Source of the DNA: CAIWHR01 sp963781285
GTDB lineage: Bacteria; Pseudomonadota; Gammaproteobacteria; Burkholderiales; Casimicrobiaceae
Direction: 5' to 3'
Length of the DNA stretch: 64,000 bases
Assembly: GCA_963781285.1 (NCBI GenBank)
Contig: CAWAFI010000020.1
Coordinates: 87,884-151,883 of the forward strand
This document shows positions 1-9,002 of the stretch, piece after piece (the first letter of the stretch is position 1; every line of letters begins with the position of its first letter). A program made the position numbers and the translations under genes. Below the pieces are notes generated by a model. The model was not told the DNA's origin and did not search any database. It saw nothing but the letters and a program-made list of their open reading frames with translations.

Positions 1-1007
1 GCCGCCGCGCTGGCGACGTCGTCGACCGGCAAGCCTTCGCCCCACAGCACAACAGGGCTGCCGATAGTCGCCTCCGGCGCATCGGTGAGATCCACGGTGA
101 TCATGTCCATCGACACACGTCCCGCCATCCGCACCTTCCGGCCGCACACCAGGACCGGCGTGCCGTTCGGCGCGTGCCGTGGATAGCCGTCGGCATAGCC
201 GCACGCGACGACGCCGATCCGGTGCGCGCGTGACGCAGTGTACGCGGCGCCGTAGCCGACGCTGTCGTTGGGCTTCAGATCCTGCACCGCGATGATCTCG
301 GAGCGCAGCGTCATCGCAGGCTGCACGCCAATCATCTCCGCGGTGTCGTACGGAAACGGCGTGGCGCCGTAGAGCATGATTCCAGGGCGCACGATGTCGC
401 CGCCGACTTCGTTGTAGCGCACAATGCCAGCCGAATTCGCCATCGTGCGCGGATACGGCAAACCCTTGCACGCCGCATCGAACGCGGCGAGCTGGTCCTT
501 GATGCCGTCCTCCTCATCGGCGCGCGCGAGATGCGTCATCAGTCGCAATGCCGCCACGGAGTCGCAGTGGGTCAGTCGCTCGACGAGCGCGGGCACGTCG
601 GCCGCGCGGATGCCCAGCCGGTTCATCCCCGTGTTGATCTTGACGAACACTTCCAGCGGCCGCTCGAGGTGCGCATGCTCGAGCATTCGCACCTGCTCGG
701 CGTGGTGCACGACAATGCCCAGGCGCTTCGCCGCGATCTCCGGCAGCTCGTCTGAGGAGAAGAAGCCCTCGAGCAGGAGGATCCGGCGGGTGTAATGCGA
801 CGCGCGCAGCGCGACCGCGGCATCGAGCTCGAGCAGGGCCAGGCCGTCGGCATCGGCGAGCGCGGGCAGCACGCGCTCCAGCCCGTGCCCGTACGCATTG
901 GCCTTGACCACGGCGAGCACCTGCGCATTGGGCGCGCACGAGCGTATCTTCGCGAGATTTGCGCGCAGCGCGGACAGGTTGAGCTGGGCATAGAGCGGGC
1001 GGGCCAT
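1..1007 (-). CDS. alr: Alanine racemase, C-terminus cut off by window edge
   Basis: PLP-dependent racemase that makes D-alanine for peptidoglycan in the cytoplasm. Translation from the ATG at 1007 opens MARPLYAQLNLSALRANL and soon reaches VVKANAYGHG, the family motif with the lysine that binds PLP. Further on are MTHLARADEE, MANSAGIVRYNEVGGDIVRPG (read across 420-400) and a late GRVSMDMITVDLTD segment, all typical of Alr. About 335 of the usual 360 or so residues lie in the window; the frame is open to base 1, so the gene is partial only because of the edge. It is divergent from lplT, with 202 bases between the start codons, an arrangement I recall from Burkholderiales. No damage is seen. Confidence 0.95.
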   Translation of the reverse strand, partial: MARPLYAQLNLSALRANLAKIRSCAPNAQVLAVVKANAYGHGLERVLPALADADGLALLELDAAVALRASHYTRRILLLEGFFSSDELPEIAAKRLGIVVHHAEQVRMLEHAHLERPLEVFVKINTGMNRLGIRAADVPALVERLTHCDSVAALRLMTHLARADEEDGIKDQLAAFDAACKGLPYPRTMANSAGIVRYNEVGGDIVRPGIMLYGATPFPYDTAEMIGVQPAMTLRSEIIAVQDLKPNDSVGYGAAYTASRAHRIGVVACGYADGYPRHAPNGTPVLVCGRKVRMAGRVSMDMITVDLTDAPEATIGSPVVLWGEGLPVDDVASAA

Positions 1008-1090
1008 GGTGCGCGCGGCGGGAGTCGGCGTTCCGTTTCCGGACCTGGTCGGGAGTAGGTGGCAGGCTGCCGCGGGACGAGCGGCGGCTG

Positions 1091-1116
1091 TTCCGGCCGT
1101 CCCGATGTGGTATAAA
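1091..1116 (+). promoter_or_regulatory. Possible weak promoter for lplT
   Basis: The 202-base gap between alr and lplT contains TATAAA at 1111-1116, a good -10-like hexamer in very GC-rich surroundings. The upstream TTCCGG at 1091-1096 is a poor -35 and the spacing is only 14, so this is a guess from composition. Nothing else stands out in the gap. Confidence 0.25.
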
Positions 1117-1209
1117 ACGCGGGCTGAAGGGCAGCCAAAAAGAATTATACCCAATGCCTGCAGCGCCGATCGCGTCGCATACGGCGCGACCCGAGCCTTT
1201 CGGAGGACG

Positions 1210-2496
1210 ATGAAGCCCGGCTTCTACACGATCATGGCCGCGCAGTTTTTCAGCTCGCTCGCTGACAACGCGCTGCTGATCGCCGCCATCGCCCTGCTGC
1301 GCGACCTAGCCGAGCCCTCGTGGATGACACCGTCGCTGAAGGTGTCGTTCGTCGTCTCCTACGTGGTGCTGGCGCCTTTGGTCGGCGCGTTCGCCGATTC
1401 AATGCCGAAGGGCCGCGTAATGCTGATCACCAACGCCATCAAGATCGGGGGCTGCGCGCTGATGCTGCTCGCGATACACCCGCTCGCTGCATACGCGGTG
1501 GTGGGCCTGGGCGCGGCCGCCTACTCGCCCGCCAAGTACGGAATCCTGACCGAGCTTCTGCCGCCGCAGCAACTCGTTGTCGCCAACGGCTGGATCGAAG
1601 GCACGACGGTCGGCTCCATCATCCTCGGCACCGCGCTCGGCGGCACGCTTCTCGGCCCCAGGATTTCGGCCGCGCTGCTCGGCGTCGACGTTCCCTACAT
1701 CGACATCGGGATCGAATCGCCGCCCGAAGCCGCGATCGCCGTGATCATGTCGCTCTACATCGTCGCGGCGGCTTTCAACTGGTTCATCCCGGACACCGGC
1801 GTCGACCATCGGATGGTGAACCGGAATCCGTTCTTCCTGATCCGCGAGTTCATGCACTGCAACGCGCTCCTGTGGCGCGACAAGCTCGGGCAGATCTCTC
1901 TCGCGACGACGACTCTATTCTGGGGCGCCGGCGCAACGCTGCAGTTCATCGTCATCGAATGGGCATCGCAGGCGCTGGGCCTCGACCTGTCGCGCTCGAC
2001 GTACATGATGGGAGTGGTGGCCGTCGGCATCGCCATCGGCGCGATCATCGCCGCGCGCTACGTGTCGTTGCGCGGCTCGGTCAGGGTGCTCCCGATCGGC
2101 GTGGCGATGGGTCTGATCGTCATGGGGATGATTTTCGTGACGCAGCTGCCCGTTGCCGTGCTGCTGATGGTGCTGGTCGGTGCCTGCGCGGGATTCTTCG
2201 TCGTGCCGATGAATGCGCTGCTGCAGCACCGCGGGCACGTGCTGATGGGCGCCGGCCATTCGATCGCCGTGCAGAACTTCAACGAGAACATCGGCATCCT
2301 CGTGATGGTCGGTCTCTACGCGCTGATGGTAAAGGTCGGGCTCACCGTGCAGGACGCGATCGTGCTGTTCGGCCTCGCCGTGGCGGCCACGATGATCGTC
2401 GTGATGCGGCGCTTTCGGAAGAACCAGGCGCGCGGCGACGCGCTGCACCTGATCGGAATCGAGAAGACCGGGCACGGCAGCGCCGTGCACGACTAA
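1210..2496 (+). CDS. lplT: Lysophospholipid transporter LplT (MFS family)
   Basis: A 428-residue inner-membrane protein of the major facilitator type that moves lysophospholipids inward for re-acylation. The N-terminus MKPGFYTIMAAQFFSSLADN and the following segment with AYSPAKYGILTELLPP and WIEGTTVGSIILGTALGG are characteristic of LplT. About twelve hydrophobic segments can be counted. The reading frame continues upstream to a start at 1006, but that extension lies in the alr/lplT intergenic DNA. The ATG at 1210 has CGGAGGA just before it and gives the usual family length. In enterobacteria lplT sits beside the acyltransferase gene aas; here no such partner follows. Confidence 0.9.
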   Translation: MKPGFYTIMAAQFFSSLADNALLIAAIALLRDLAEPSWMTPSLKVSFVVSYVVLAPLVGAFADSMPKGRVMLITNAIKIGGCALMLLAIHPLAAYAVVGLGAAAYSPAKYGILTELLPPQQLVVANGWIEGTTVGSIILGTALGGTLLGPRISAALLGVDVPYIDIGIESPPEAAIAVIMSLYIVAAAFNWFIPDTGVDHRMVNRNPFFLIREFMHCNALLWRDKLGQISLATTTLFWGAGATLQFIVIEWASQALGLDLSRSTYMMGVVAVGIAIGAIIAARYVSLRGSVRVLPIGVAMGLIVMGMIFVTQLPVAVLLMVLVGACAGFFVVPMNALLQHRGHVLMGAGHSIAVQNFNENIGILVMVGLYALMVKVGLTVQDAIVLFGLAVAATMIVVMRRFRKNQARGDALHLIGIEKTGHGSAVHD

Positions 2497-2512
2497 GGCA
2501 GGCCGAGCCGCG

Positions 2513-3022
2513 TCAGATCAGGAGCGCCGTGTCGGGTAGCTCGTTCGAGCCGGCGCCGCCAGCACGCGGATAGTGCTGCGCAAGCAGGGCATTGATCTCG
2601 GCGATGCCGGCCTGCGCACCGTCGGCGAAGCGGCCTTCGCGAAACGCCGCTTCCATGGTCCGGCACACTGTTTCCCACGTCGCATCTCCGACCCGGCCGT
2701 GGATGCCGCGGTCGGCGACGATCTCGACGTCGCGGTCGGCCAGCAGCAAATAGATGAGGACGCCGCAGTTCTCCTCGGTGTCCCAGATCCGCAGCTGGCC
2801 GAAGACCTCCAGCGCGCGCTCGCGCGGCGGCAGGCCCCGAAGTACGCGCGCGAGCGGCAACGACGCCTCGACGGCGAAGCGCACCTGTCCCCGGTGGCGC
2901 CGCTCGCCATCCGCAATCGCAGCCGCGATGCGCGCCAGGGCCTCTGCCGGAAAGGCGCGCCGAGCGCTCCCGTGGTCGGTCGCGAGATGGCGGAAGAACC
3001 GGTACGGGTTACGCCAAGGCAT
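2513..3022 (-). CDS. TPM-domain protein (short, cytoplasmic type)
   Basis: 169 residues without a signal peptide or membrane segment. The second half (GQLRIWDTEENCGVLIYLLL, then VEIVADRGIHGRVG and TWETVCRTMEAAFREG) matches the TPM fold (DUF477 type), with the usual late FREGRFADGAQAGI helix. It is the last gene of a three-gene minus-strand run, lemA - long TPM gene - this gene, with 27 bases between the two TPM genes. That order is widespread in proteobacteria. Its biochemical role is unsettled: some TPM proteins have been reported as phosphatases, others act in membrane-protein assembly. No function is assigned beyond the family. Confidence 0.8.
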   Translation of the reverse strand: MPWRNPYRFFRHLATDHGSARRAFPAEALARIAAAIADGERRHRGQVRFAVEASLPLARVLRGLPPRERALEVFGQLRIWDTEENCGVLIYLLLADRDVEIVADRGIHGRVGDATWETVCRTMEAAFREGRFADGAQAGIAEINALLAQHYPRAGGAGSNELPDTALLI

Positions 3023-3049
3023 CGTCGTTTCGCTCGTTCGGTGCGCGCA

Positions 3050-3970
3050 TCAGTCCCAACCGCCCGAGGCGCCACCGCCGCCGAAGGTGCCGCCGCCGCC
3101 GGACCAGCCTCCGCCGCCGGACCCGCCGCCGCCGGACCAGCCGCCGCCCGTCGGGAACCAGACACCGCCCCGTCGACCGGCGAGTGCGCCGGAACCGGCA
3201 AAGCTCATCACGATGAACGCAACGACGGAGGCGATCGCCGCGATCACGATTGATCCGGCGACGAACCACGCCGCAACGCCAAAGATCCCCGCGCCGACGG
3301 TCGAGCCCAGAAGCTTGCCGAAGAGCGAACGCAGCACGGCGCCGACGAGAGGCACGATGATGAACAAGATCAGCAGCATCGTCCCGAAATCGAAACCGCT
3401 CTCCACACGTCCGCCGCTGGTTGTCTGGCGCGGCGGCAGCGGTTTCCCCTCGGCCACCACGGCGATGATTCGGTCCACTCCGGCATCGATCCCGCCTGCA
3501 AACTTCCCCTCGCGGAAGAACGGCGCGATGGTCTCGGCAATGATGCGGCGCGACGTCGCGTCGGTCAGTGTCCCTTCGAATCCGTAGCCGGCCTCGATCC
3601 GCATCTTCTTGTCGTTCTTCGCGACCAGAAGCAGCGCGCCGTTGTCCTTCCCTTTGCGTCCGATCTGCCACTTTTCGGCCACGCGGATGGAGTACGCCTC
3701 GATCGGCTCGGGCTGCGTAGTCGGCACGATGAGTACGGCGAGCTGATTGGTCGTGCGGGCTTCCCAGTCGGCCAGCTTCGCCGCCAGGGCCGACCGCTCC
3801 GCGGCTGACAACGTCTGCGTCAGGTCGGTGACACGCGCCGTCAACGGCGGAATCGGCAGCAGGCCGTCGGTGCCGGCCTCCCATGGCTGCGCCGCCAATT
3901 GGGACGCGGGCAACGCGAGCGCCATCGCCACGAGCACAAACGGACGCGCGACATGGCGGGCGACGCTCAT
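3050..3970 (-). CDS. TPM-domain protein with signal peptide, membrane segments and Gly-rich tail (YgcG-like)
   Basis: 306 residues. A signal peptide (about residues 1-27, ending in AQP) is followed by the TPM domain (about 30-170), which contains LTARVTDLTQTLSAAERSAL, QLAVLIVPTT, RKGKDNGALLLVAKNDKKMR, IEAGYGFEGTLTDA and FREGKFAGGIDAGV. Two or more hydrophobic segments follow (about 195-265). The C-terminal ~35 residues are almost only Gly, Ser and Trp, a common ending in this family. The active domain would lie in the periplasm. It follows lemA by about 70 bases, and LemA and TPM proteins are usually encoded together. Exact function is unknown. Confidence 0.85.
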   Translation of the reverse strand: MSVARHVARPFVLVAMALALPASQLAAQPWEAGTDGLLPIPPLTARVTDLTQTLSAAERSALAAKLADWEARTTNQLAVLIVPTTQPEPIEAYSIRVAEKWQIGRKGKDNGALLLVAKNDKKMRIEAGYGFEGTLTDATSRRIIAETIAPFFREGKFAGGIDAGVDRIIAVVAEGKPLPPRQTTSGGRVESGFDFGTMLLILFIIVPLVGAVLRSLFGKLLGSTVGAGIFGVAAWFVAGSIVIAAIASVVAFIVMSFAGSGALAGRRGGVWFPTGGGWSGGGGSGGGGWSGGGGTFGGGGASGGWD

Positions 3971-4040
3971 TGGTGTATCCGGGCGGCGCTCATCGGCAGC
4001 GCGGCCGCATTGCGACCGGCGGAAAGGACACCTCTGCCGC

Positions 4041-4739
4041 TCAATATCCCTTTTTCAGGAGATCGGCAGCCGGCTCCGGCGCGGGCACAGTCTTCGTATC
4101 GGCAGGTGCGGCGGCCTTTGTCGCCGGTGCAGGCTGCGAGGCCGGCGTCTTGCCGAAATCGACCTTCGGTGGGGCGCTGATCGCAGCCTCATTCTCGACG
4201 GCAAAGTTGGGTTTCACGTCCATCTTGAACAGCATCGCCGTCAGGTTGGTCGGGAATTGCCGGACCGTCGTGTTGTACTCCTGTACCGACTTGATGTAGC
4301 GGTTGCGCGCGACGGTAGTCCTGTTCTCGGTACCTTCGAGCTGCGACTGCAGGTCGCGGAACAGCGCGTCCGACTTCAGCTGCGGATAGTTCTCGACCAC
4401 CAGCATAAGGCGCGACAGCGCGCCCGTCAGCTCACCCTGCGCCTTGACGAACTTCTGGAATGCGACAGGATCGTTGACGAGCTCGGGTGTAGCCTTGATC
4501 CCGGCAACGCTCGCGCGGGCGTTCGTCACCTCGGTCAGCACTGTCTGCTCCTGCGCGGCATAGCCCTTGACCGTGTTGACAAGGTTGGGGACCAGATCGG
4601 CGCGGCGCTGGTACTGATTCAGCACTTCGGACCAGGAGGCCTTGATACCTTCATCCTGCCGTTGCAGATCGTTGTAGCCGCAGCCTCCAAGCGCGAGTGT
4701 CGCGGCGACGGCGAGGAAGGCGGCCAGTTTGCGGATCAT
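4041..4739 (-). CDS. lemA: LemA family lipoprotein
   Basis: 232 residues from the ATG at 4739, which has a GGAGG box a few bases upstream. An upstream extension to 4850 in the same frame would destroy the signal peptide. The N-terminus is a lipoprotein signal ending in the lipobox LGGC (Cys about 20). The LemA helical domain follows: GIKASWSEVLNQYQRRADLV, PNLVNTVKGYAAQEQTVLTE, VENYPQLKSDALFRDLQSQL and VARNRYIKSVQEYNTTVRQF, all diagnostic. The last ~50 residues are Ala/Pro-rich. It is first in the operon with the two TPM genes. LemA proteins are anchored helical bundles of unclear role, probably working with the TPM proteins. Confidence 0.9.
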   Translation of the reverse strand: MIRKLAAFLAVAATLALGGCGYNDLQRQDEGIKASWSEVLNQYQRRADLVPNLVNTVKGYAAQEQTVLTEVTNARASVAGIKATPELVNDPVAFQKFVKAQGELTGALSRLMLVVENYPQLKSDALFRDLQSQLEGTENRTTVARNRYIKSVQEYNTTVRQFPTNLTAMLFKMDVKPNFAVENEAAISAPPKVDFGKTPASQPAPATKAAAPADTKTVPAPEPAADLLKKGY

Positions 4740-4846
4740 GATTCCTCCAGGCGGGTTCACGGGCGCAAGCTCTTTGCCCGTGAACGGGAAATTGGGGTCG
4801 GTGGTTGCGGGACGCAAGTTGGTGCGACAGGAACACCCGAGCGGGG

Positions 4847-5659
4847 TCAACTCCGGCCGCCGGGCTCACGCGTCGCAGCGGCGCCCGCAGCTTGCAGCGT
4901 CCGCCGTGCGAACAGGAGATCTTCCCATGCCTTGGCCTTGTCGGGCAAATTGCGCAGCAGGTAGGCGGGATGGTAGGTGACCACCAGCGGGACGCCTTGA
5001 TAGCGATGCACGCGGCCGCGCAGGCTTGCGATCGTCGCGTCGACATCGAGCAGCGTCGTCGCGGCGGTCTTGCCCAGCGCAACGATCAGCTTCGGTCGGA
5101 TCAATGCAATCTGGCGATCGAGATAGGGGCGACAAGCGTCCGCTTCCTCCGGTTCCGGCGTCCGATTTTGCGGCGGCCGGCACTTCACTACGTTCGTGAT
5201 GTAGACGTTGGCGCCGCGCGCGAGGCCGAGCGCCGCGAGCATGTTATCCAGCAGCTTGCCCGCCTGCCCGACGAACGGCTCGCCTTTCGCATCCTCCTCG
5301 GCGCCGGGCCCTTCGCCGACGAACAGCCACTCGGCGTTGACGTCACCAACCCCGGGGACTGACTTGCGGCGTGCGCGGCACAGCCCGCACGCTGTGCAGG
5401 CGTCGACGGCGGCGGCGAAGTCGCGCCACGCCAGCGTCGCGATCCGCGCGCGGCGGGCGTCACCGGATTCGCTCCCGACCGTGGAGGCAGTCCGCTCGGC
5501 CATCGTTGTCGTTGCGTCCGGCGGCGGCGGGGCCACTGCAGCCGTTTCACCGTCGGTGATCACGTCCGACCGCGCCCGCCGCCGCCACAAGGGCGCAAGG
5601 CCCAGCTCGACAAGAATATCGTCGCGATTGGGCATCGAATCGATCGGCGGCGTTCTCAC
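4847..5659 (-). CDS. Family 4 uracil-DNA glycosylase (Fe-S type)
   Basis: 270 residues; removes uracil from DNA in base-excision repair. After a low-complexity N-terminal ~80 residues the catalytic domain begins. CTACGLC supplies two cluster cysteines, FVGEGPGAEEDAKGEPFVGQ is motif A, VYITNVVKCRPPQNRTPEPE gives the third cysteine, and ADACRPYL the fourth. HPAYLLRN near the end is the second catalytic motif. This C-x2-C ... C-x~15-C pattern marks the [4Fe-4S] family 4 enzymes. The GTG at 5659 overlaps the rimI stop (GTGA) and suggests translational coupling; an ATG at 5635 is an alternative. It is third in the run tsaB-rimI-udg. Confidence 0.92.
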   Translation of the reverse strand: MRTPPIDSMPNRDDILVELGLAPLWRRRARSDVITDGETAAVAPPPPDATTTMAERTASTVGSESGDARRARIATLAWRDFAAAVDACTACGLCRARRKSVPGVGDVNAEWLFVGEGPGAEEDAKGEPFVGQAGKLLDNMLAALGLARGANVYITNVVKCRPPQNRTPEPEEADACRPYLDRQIALIRPKLIVALGKTAATTLLDVDATIASLRGRVHRYQGVPLVVTYHPAYLLRNLPDKAKAWEDLLFARRTLQAAGAAATREPGGRS

Positions 5660-6165
5660 CGAACGTGCGGGATACGCTCGCGCACGAGCGAACGGCGCAT
5701 GACGAGCGCATCCTCGCGCGGCGAATCGGCGGCCAGCCCCGGATAGTAGGCGTCGCGGCGGCCCACGGCGGTAAAGCCTTCGGCCGCGTAGAGCCCGATC
5801 GCCGCCGCATTCGACATGCGGACCTCGAGGAAAATCTGTTCGGCACCGAAACGCCGGGCATCGGCGATGAAGCGTTGCAGCAGCAAGCGCCCCAGCCCTT
5901 CACGGCGGGAGTCGGGGACAACGGAGAGGTTGAGGATCTGCGCCTCGCCCGGCGCCAGCATCAAGACACCGTAGGCGACGATGCGCCCCTCGCGCTCGCC
6001 GACGCTCGCACAGTAGCCGGCGGCGAGCGCATCGCGGAAGTTGCCCGGCGTCCAGGGTGCCGCGTGGATCTGCGCCTCCAGCGCGGCCACGTACGCAATG
6101 TCGCCTTCGGCGAGCGGCCGCCATTCGGGTTCCGGCCGCGGAAAGAAACGGGGCAGCGTGGCCAT
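5656..6165 (-). CDS. rimI: Ribosomal protein bS18 N-alanine acetyltransferase RimI
   Basis: 169-residue GNAT enzyme that acetylates the N-terminal alanine of ribosomal protein S18. The acetyl-CoA loop is visible as VVPDSRREGLGRLLLQRF (R-x-x-G-x-G/A type), preceded by AQILNLSV and followed by FLEVRMSNAAAIGLYAAEGF, the standard GNAT motif B. It lies 9 bases downstream of tsaB and overlaps the downstream glycosylase gene by four bases, so the three genes form one transcription unit. The tsaB-rimI pairing is common in proteobacteria and supports RimI rather than a generic acetyltransferase. Confidence 0.9.
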   Translation of the reverse strand: MATLPRFFPRPEPEWRPLAEGDIAYVAALEAQIHAAPWTPGNFRDALAAGYCASVGEREGRIVAYGVLMLAPGEAQILNLSVVPDSRREGLGRLLLQRFIADARRFGAEQIFLEVRMSNAAAIGLYAAEGFTAVGRRDAYYPGLAADSPREDALVMRRSLVRERIPHVR

Positions 6166-6174
6166 CGTCGCGCG

Positions 6175-6891
6175 TCAGAGGCGCAAACCGGCGTCGCGCT
6201 CCGCCGTCGTGAGCGCCACCCGGTGCCGCACGTACAGCGGCAGTGCATCCGCAGCGGCGACCGCCTCGCCGGCCGCGAGCCGGGGCAGCGCGAGTTCGCC
6301 GACCGAGCGTGCCGCGGGACGCGCGTTCCCATCGATGTCGAGGAGCCCGAGCTCGCCGGCAAGCGCAGGGTACGCGGCGAAACCGCCACCGGCACCGTAC
6401 CAGCCGCGCGTTCCCCCTGAGCCGCCCGCGTGGTCGGCAGGGATACCCACGTCCGCAGGGGCAAGCACTGCCGGCGGCGCTATGGTGCGCCACTCGCCGT
6501 CGTCATGCACGTGCGCTGCCACGTACACCTCCCGCATCCGCGCATCGAGACAGGCGAGCACGCGCGTCCAGCCGTGCGTGCACAGCGCGCCCTGCGCGAT
6601 CGCTTCGAGCGTCGGAACCGGAACGACCGGAAGGTCGGCGCCCAGCGCCAGGCCCTGCGCGACGCCGCAGCCGATGCGGATACCGGTGAACGAGCCGGGG
6701 CCGGCGCCAAAGGCAATCCCGTCGAGCTGCGCCAGGGTGAGCCCGGCATCCGCGAGCGCCGCGCGCACCATCGGCAACAGGCGCTCCGAATGCGCCTGGC
6801 CCGTGTGTTCGTCGCGCCCGTGCCAGCGCGCGCCGTCGCCGACCCCGACGCTGCACCATTCAGTCGACGTATCGAAGGCGAGAATCCACAT
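6175..6891 (-). CDS. tsaB: tRNA threonylcarbamoyladenosine protein TsaB
   Basis: 238 residues, ASKHA-fold partner of TsaD in making the t6A modification at A37 of ANN-reading tRNAs. The N-terminus MWILAFDTSTEWCSVGV and the later HSERLLPMVRAALADAG and FGAGPGSFTGIRIGCGVAQG are the signature of TsaB. The C-terminal ~100 residues are the variable half of the family. It is first in the minus-strand run with rimI and the family 4 glycosylase, and divergent from rlmD with 99 bases between the starts. The gene appears intact, in contrast to rlmD just next to it. Confidence 0.93.
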   Translation of the reverse strand: MWILAFDTSTEWCSVGVGDGARWHGRDEHTGQAHSERLLPMVRAALADAGLTLAQLDGIAFGAGPGSFTGIRIGCGVAQGLALGADLPVVPVPTLEAIAQGALCTHGWTRVLACLDARMREVYVAAHVHDDGEWRTIAPPAVLAPADVGIPADHAGGSGGTRGWYGAGGGFAAYPALAGELGLLDIDGNARPAARSVGELALPRLAAGEAVAAADALPLYVRHRVALTTAERDAGLRL

Positions 6892-6990
6892 GGGCCGATT
6901 CTACTCGACCTGCATGGACGACCCGGCCCCCCCGCGGCCCGTTCCGTCGGCAACGTACAATGAAAAGCTTCGCCCCGCCCGCCCCATTCC

Positions 6991-8347
6991 GTGCCTGAAA
7001 CTTCCGCCTGCCACCCCACGCCAGCGCCGGTCGAGATCGGCTCGCTCGACCAGGAGGGCCGCGGTGTTGCGCGGATCGCCGGTAAAGCGGTCTTCGTCGA
7101 AGGTGCGCTCCCGGGCGAGCGCGTGGCGATCGCCACGTTGAAGCGCAAACCGACGTACGAGATCGCGCGCGCGGAGCGCATCCTCGCTGCCAGCGCGGCG
7201 CGCGTCGATCCGCGCTGCCCGCATTTCGGCGTCTGCGGCGGCTGCTCGCTGCAGCACCAGGACGCCGGTGCACAGGTTGCGACCAAGCAGCGCACGCTCG
7301 AGGATGCGCTGTGGCACCTCGGACGCGTGCGCCCGGCGCAGCTCCTGCCCGCGATCTACGGCCCCGCCTGGGGCTACCGCCATCGTGCGCGGCTGTCGGT
7401 GCGCTACGTCGCCAAGAAGGGCGGCGTGCTGGTCGGTTTCCACGAGAAGAAGTCGAGCTATGTCGCCGACATGATGTCGTGCGCAATCCTGCCGCCCAAG
7501 GTGTCCGCTGCTGCTGCCGGCGCTGCGCACGCTGGTTGGCTCGCTGACGATCCGCGACCGGCTGCCGCAGATCGAGCTGGCGATGGGCGACGGCGATCCG
7601 GGGGCCGGCAATCGCGCGCCGGCATGCGTGCTGGTGTTGCGCATCCTCGCGCCGCTCGCGCCGGCGGACGAGGCGGCCCTCGTCGCGTTCGCCGATCGGC
7701 ATGGCGTTCAGTTCTTTCTGCAGCCGGGCGGCCCCGACACCGCGGTGCCGTTCCATGCAGCGGAGCCTCGGCTCGCCTACACGCTGCCGGAGTTCGATCT
7801 CGTGTTCCCGTATGCACCGACCGAATTCACGCAGGTCAATCCAGCCATCAACCGCGTGCTCGTGCGCCGCGCGCTCGCGCTGCTCGACCCGCGCGCCGGC
7901 GAACGGGTCGCCGATTTCTTCTGCGGCCTCGGCAATTTCACGCTGCCGATCGCGCGGCGCGGCGCAACGGTCATCGGCATCGAAGGCAGCGCGGCGCTCG
8001 TGCGCCGGCGCAGAGGACGATCGCGGCGACTGAACGGCCTTGCCGCCCGCGCGACGTTTCGGGTCGCGAACCTGTTCGCGGCGACCCCCGAAAGCCTCGA
8101 GGCGCTGGGGCCGCTCGACAAGGTCCTGCTCGATCCACCGCGCGAGGGCGCGATCGCGCTAGTCAAGGCGCTGCCCGGCGACGGCGCGCCGCGGCGCATC
8201 GTCTACGTCTCGTGCGCCCGGCCACGCTCGCGCGCGACGCGGCGGTGCTGGTCCACGATCATGGCTACGCGCTCTGCCGCTGCCGGCGTCATCAACATGT
8301 TTCCGCACACCGCGCACGTCGAATCGATCGCGCTGTTCGAGCGCTGA
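6991..8347 (+). CDS. rlmD: 23S rRNA (uracil-1939-C5)-methyltransferase RlmD, several frame breaks
   Basis: SAM-dependent methyltransferase with an N-terminal TRAM domain and a [4Fe-4S] cluster. From the GTG at 6991 the first frame gives EIGSLDQEGRGVARIAGKAV and the cluster motif CPHFGVCGGCSLQH, with a further Cys in MMSCAIL. The frame then changes. One extra base near 7507 moves to a frame holding EFTQVNPAINRVLVRRAL, VADFFCGLGNFTLPIARRGA and VLLDPPREGA. Three extra bases fall around 7999-8030. A change near 8216 disturbs the nucleophile region VSCxPATLARD, and another near 8274 restores the frame into INMFPHTAHVESIALFER and the stop at 8345. Protein similarity is kept throughout, so base errors are more likely than decay. 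Confidence 0.85.
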
Positions 8348-8421
8348 GTCCGTCTGCGAGGCAGCGCGAAGCGCGGCGAGCGGCCGACGAGGCGGCGGCG
8401 ACCGCGATCAGCGCCACATGA

Positions 8422-8628
8422 GTCGTCGTCGTCGAAATCGCCCTCGTCCATCCACGCCATCTGGATCGCCTCGAGGATCTTCTCGCCGCTGTGCTTCGGG
8501 TCGTCGGCAAAGCCCGGCAGTGCCAGCACCCAGCGGCGCAGATCGGTGAAGAGCACGCTCTTCGGATCGACGTCGGGATGCGCGTCGGCGAGCGCGATCG
8601 CGATCTCGCGGGTGTCGGTCCATTTCAT
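8422..8628 (-). CDS. iscX: IscX, Fe-S assembly accessory protein (3' end unclear)
   Basis: Small acidic protein that binds IscS and ferrous iron and tunes cluster assembly. From the ATG at 8628 the 69 residues MKWTDTREIAIALADAHPDV ... EKILEAIQMAWMDEG are classic IscX. Members normally end a few residues after AIQMAWxDE; here the sequence runs into FDDDD and no in-frame stop follows soon, so the end is placed at the last recognisable codon. A base error near the stop is likely. It starts 17 bases after fdx, as the last gene of the isc operon, and converges on rlmD. Confidence 0.8.
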
Positions 8629-8645
8629 CGGCGGGCTCCGGGAGA

Positions 8646-8987
8646 TCAGCGCTTTTCCTTCGCGTAGTTGATCGTGTAGCGCGGGATCTCGATCGTGAGC
8701 GTCGTCGTCGTCGACGATCGCCTGGCACGACAGGCGCGACTGCGGCGTCAGGCCCCACGCGCGGTCGAGCAGGTCGTCCTCGTCCTCGGTGGACGGCGAC
8801 AGCGAGTTGCAGCCCTCGCGCACGATCACGTGGCACGTCGTGCACGCGCAGGACTTCTCGCACGCGTGCTCGATCTCGATGCCGTGGTTCGAGCAGGTTG
8901 TCGCAGATCGACACGCCCTTCTCGGCCTCGAAGGTCGCGCCGTCGGGGCAGATCTCGGGATGCGGCAGGACGACGATCTGGCGGCAT
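8646..8987 (-). CDS. fdx: ISC-system [2Fe-2S] ferredoxin, three frame breaks
   Basis: Adrenodoxin-type ferredoxin that gives electrons to iron-sulfur cluster assembly. The four ligands appear in one frame: HACEKSCACTTCHVIV supplies three of them plus an extra Cys, and SRLSCQAIVDDDD the fourth. About 110 residues result once three single-base insertions are allowed for: near 8983 (after the second codon), near 8895 (in CDNLLE-HGIEIEHA) and near 8698 (VDDDD-LTIEIPRYTINYAKE). With these the start is the ATG at 8987 and the stop is at 8646-8648. It lies between hscA and iscX, exactly where fdx belongs. Confidence 0.82.
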
Positions 8988-9002
8988 CGCGGCGATGTCG
9001 CG

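Noticed and set aside
8348..8421. A fused iscX reading frame continuing into GC-rich sequence after DFDDDD
   Set aside because: IscX proteins end here; the continuation has no likeness to any family and probably reflects a frame error at the stop codon.
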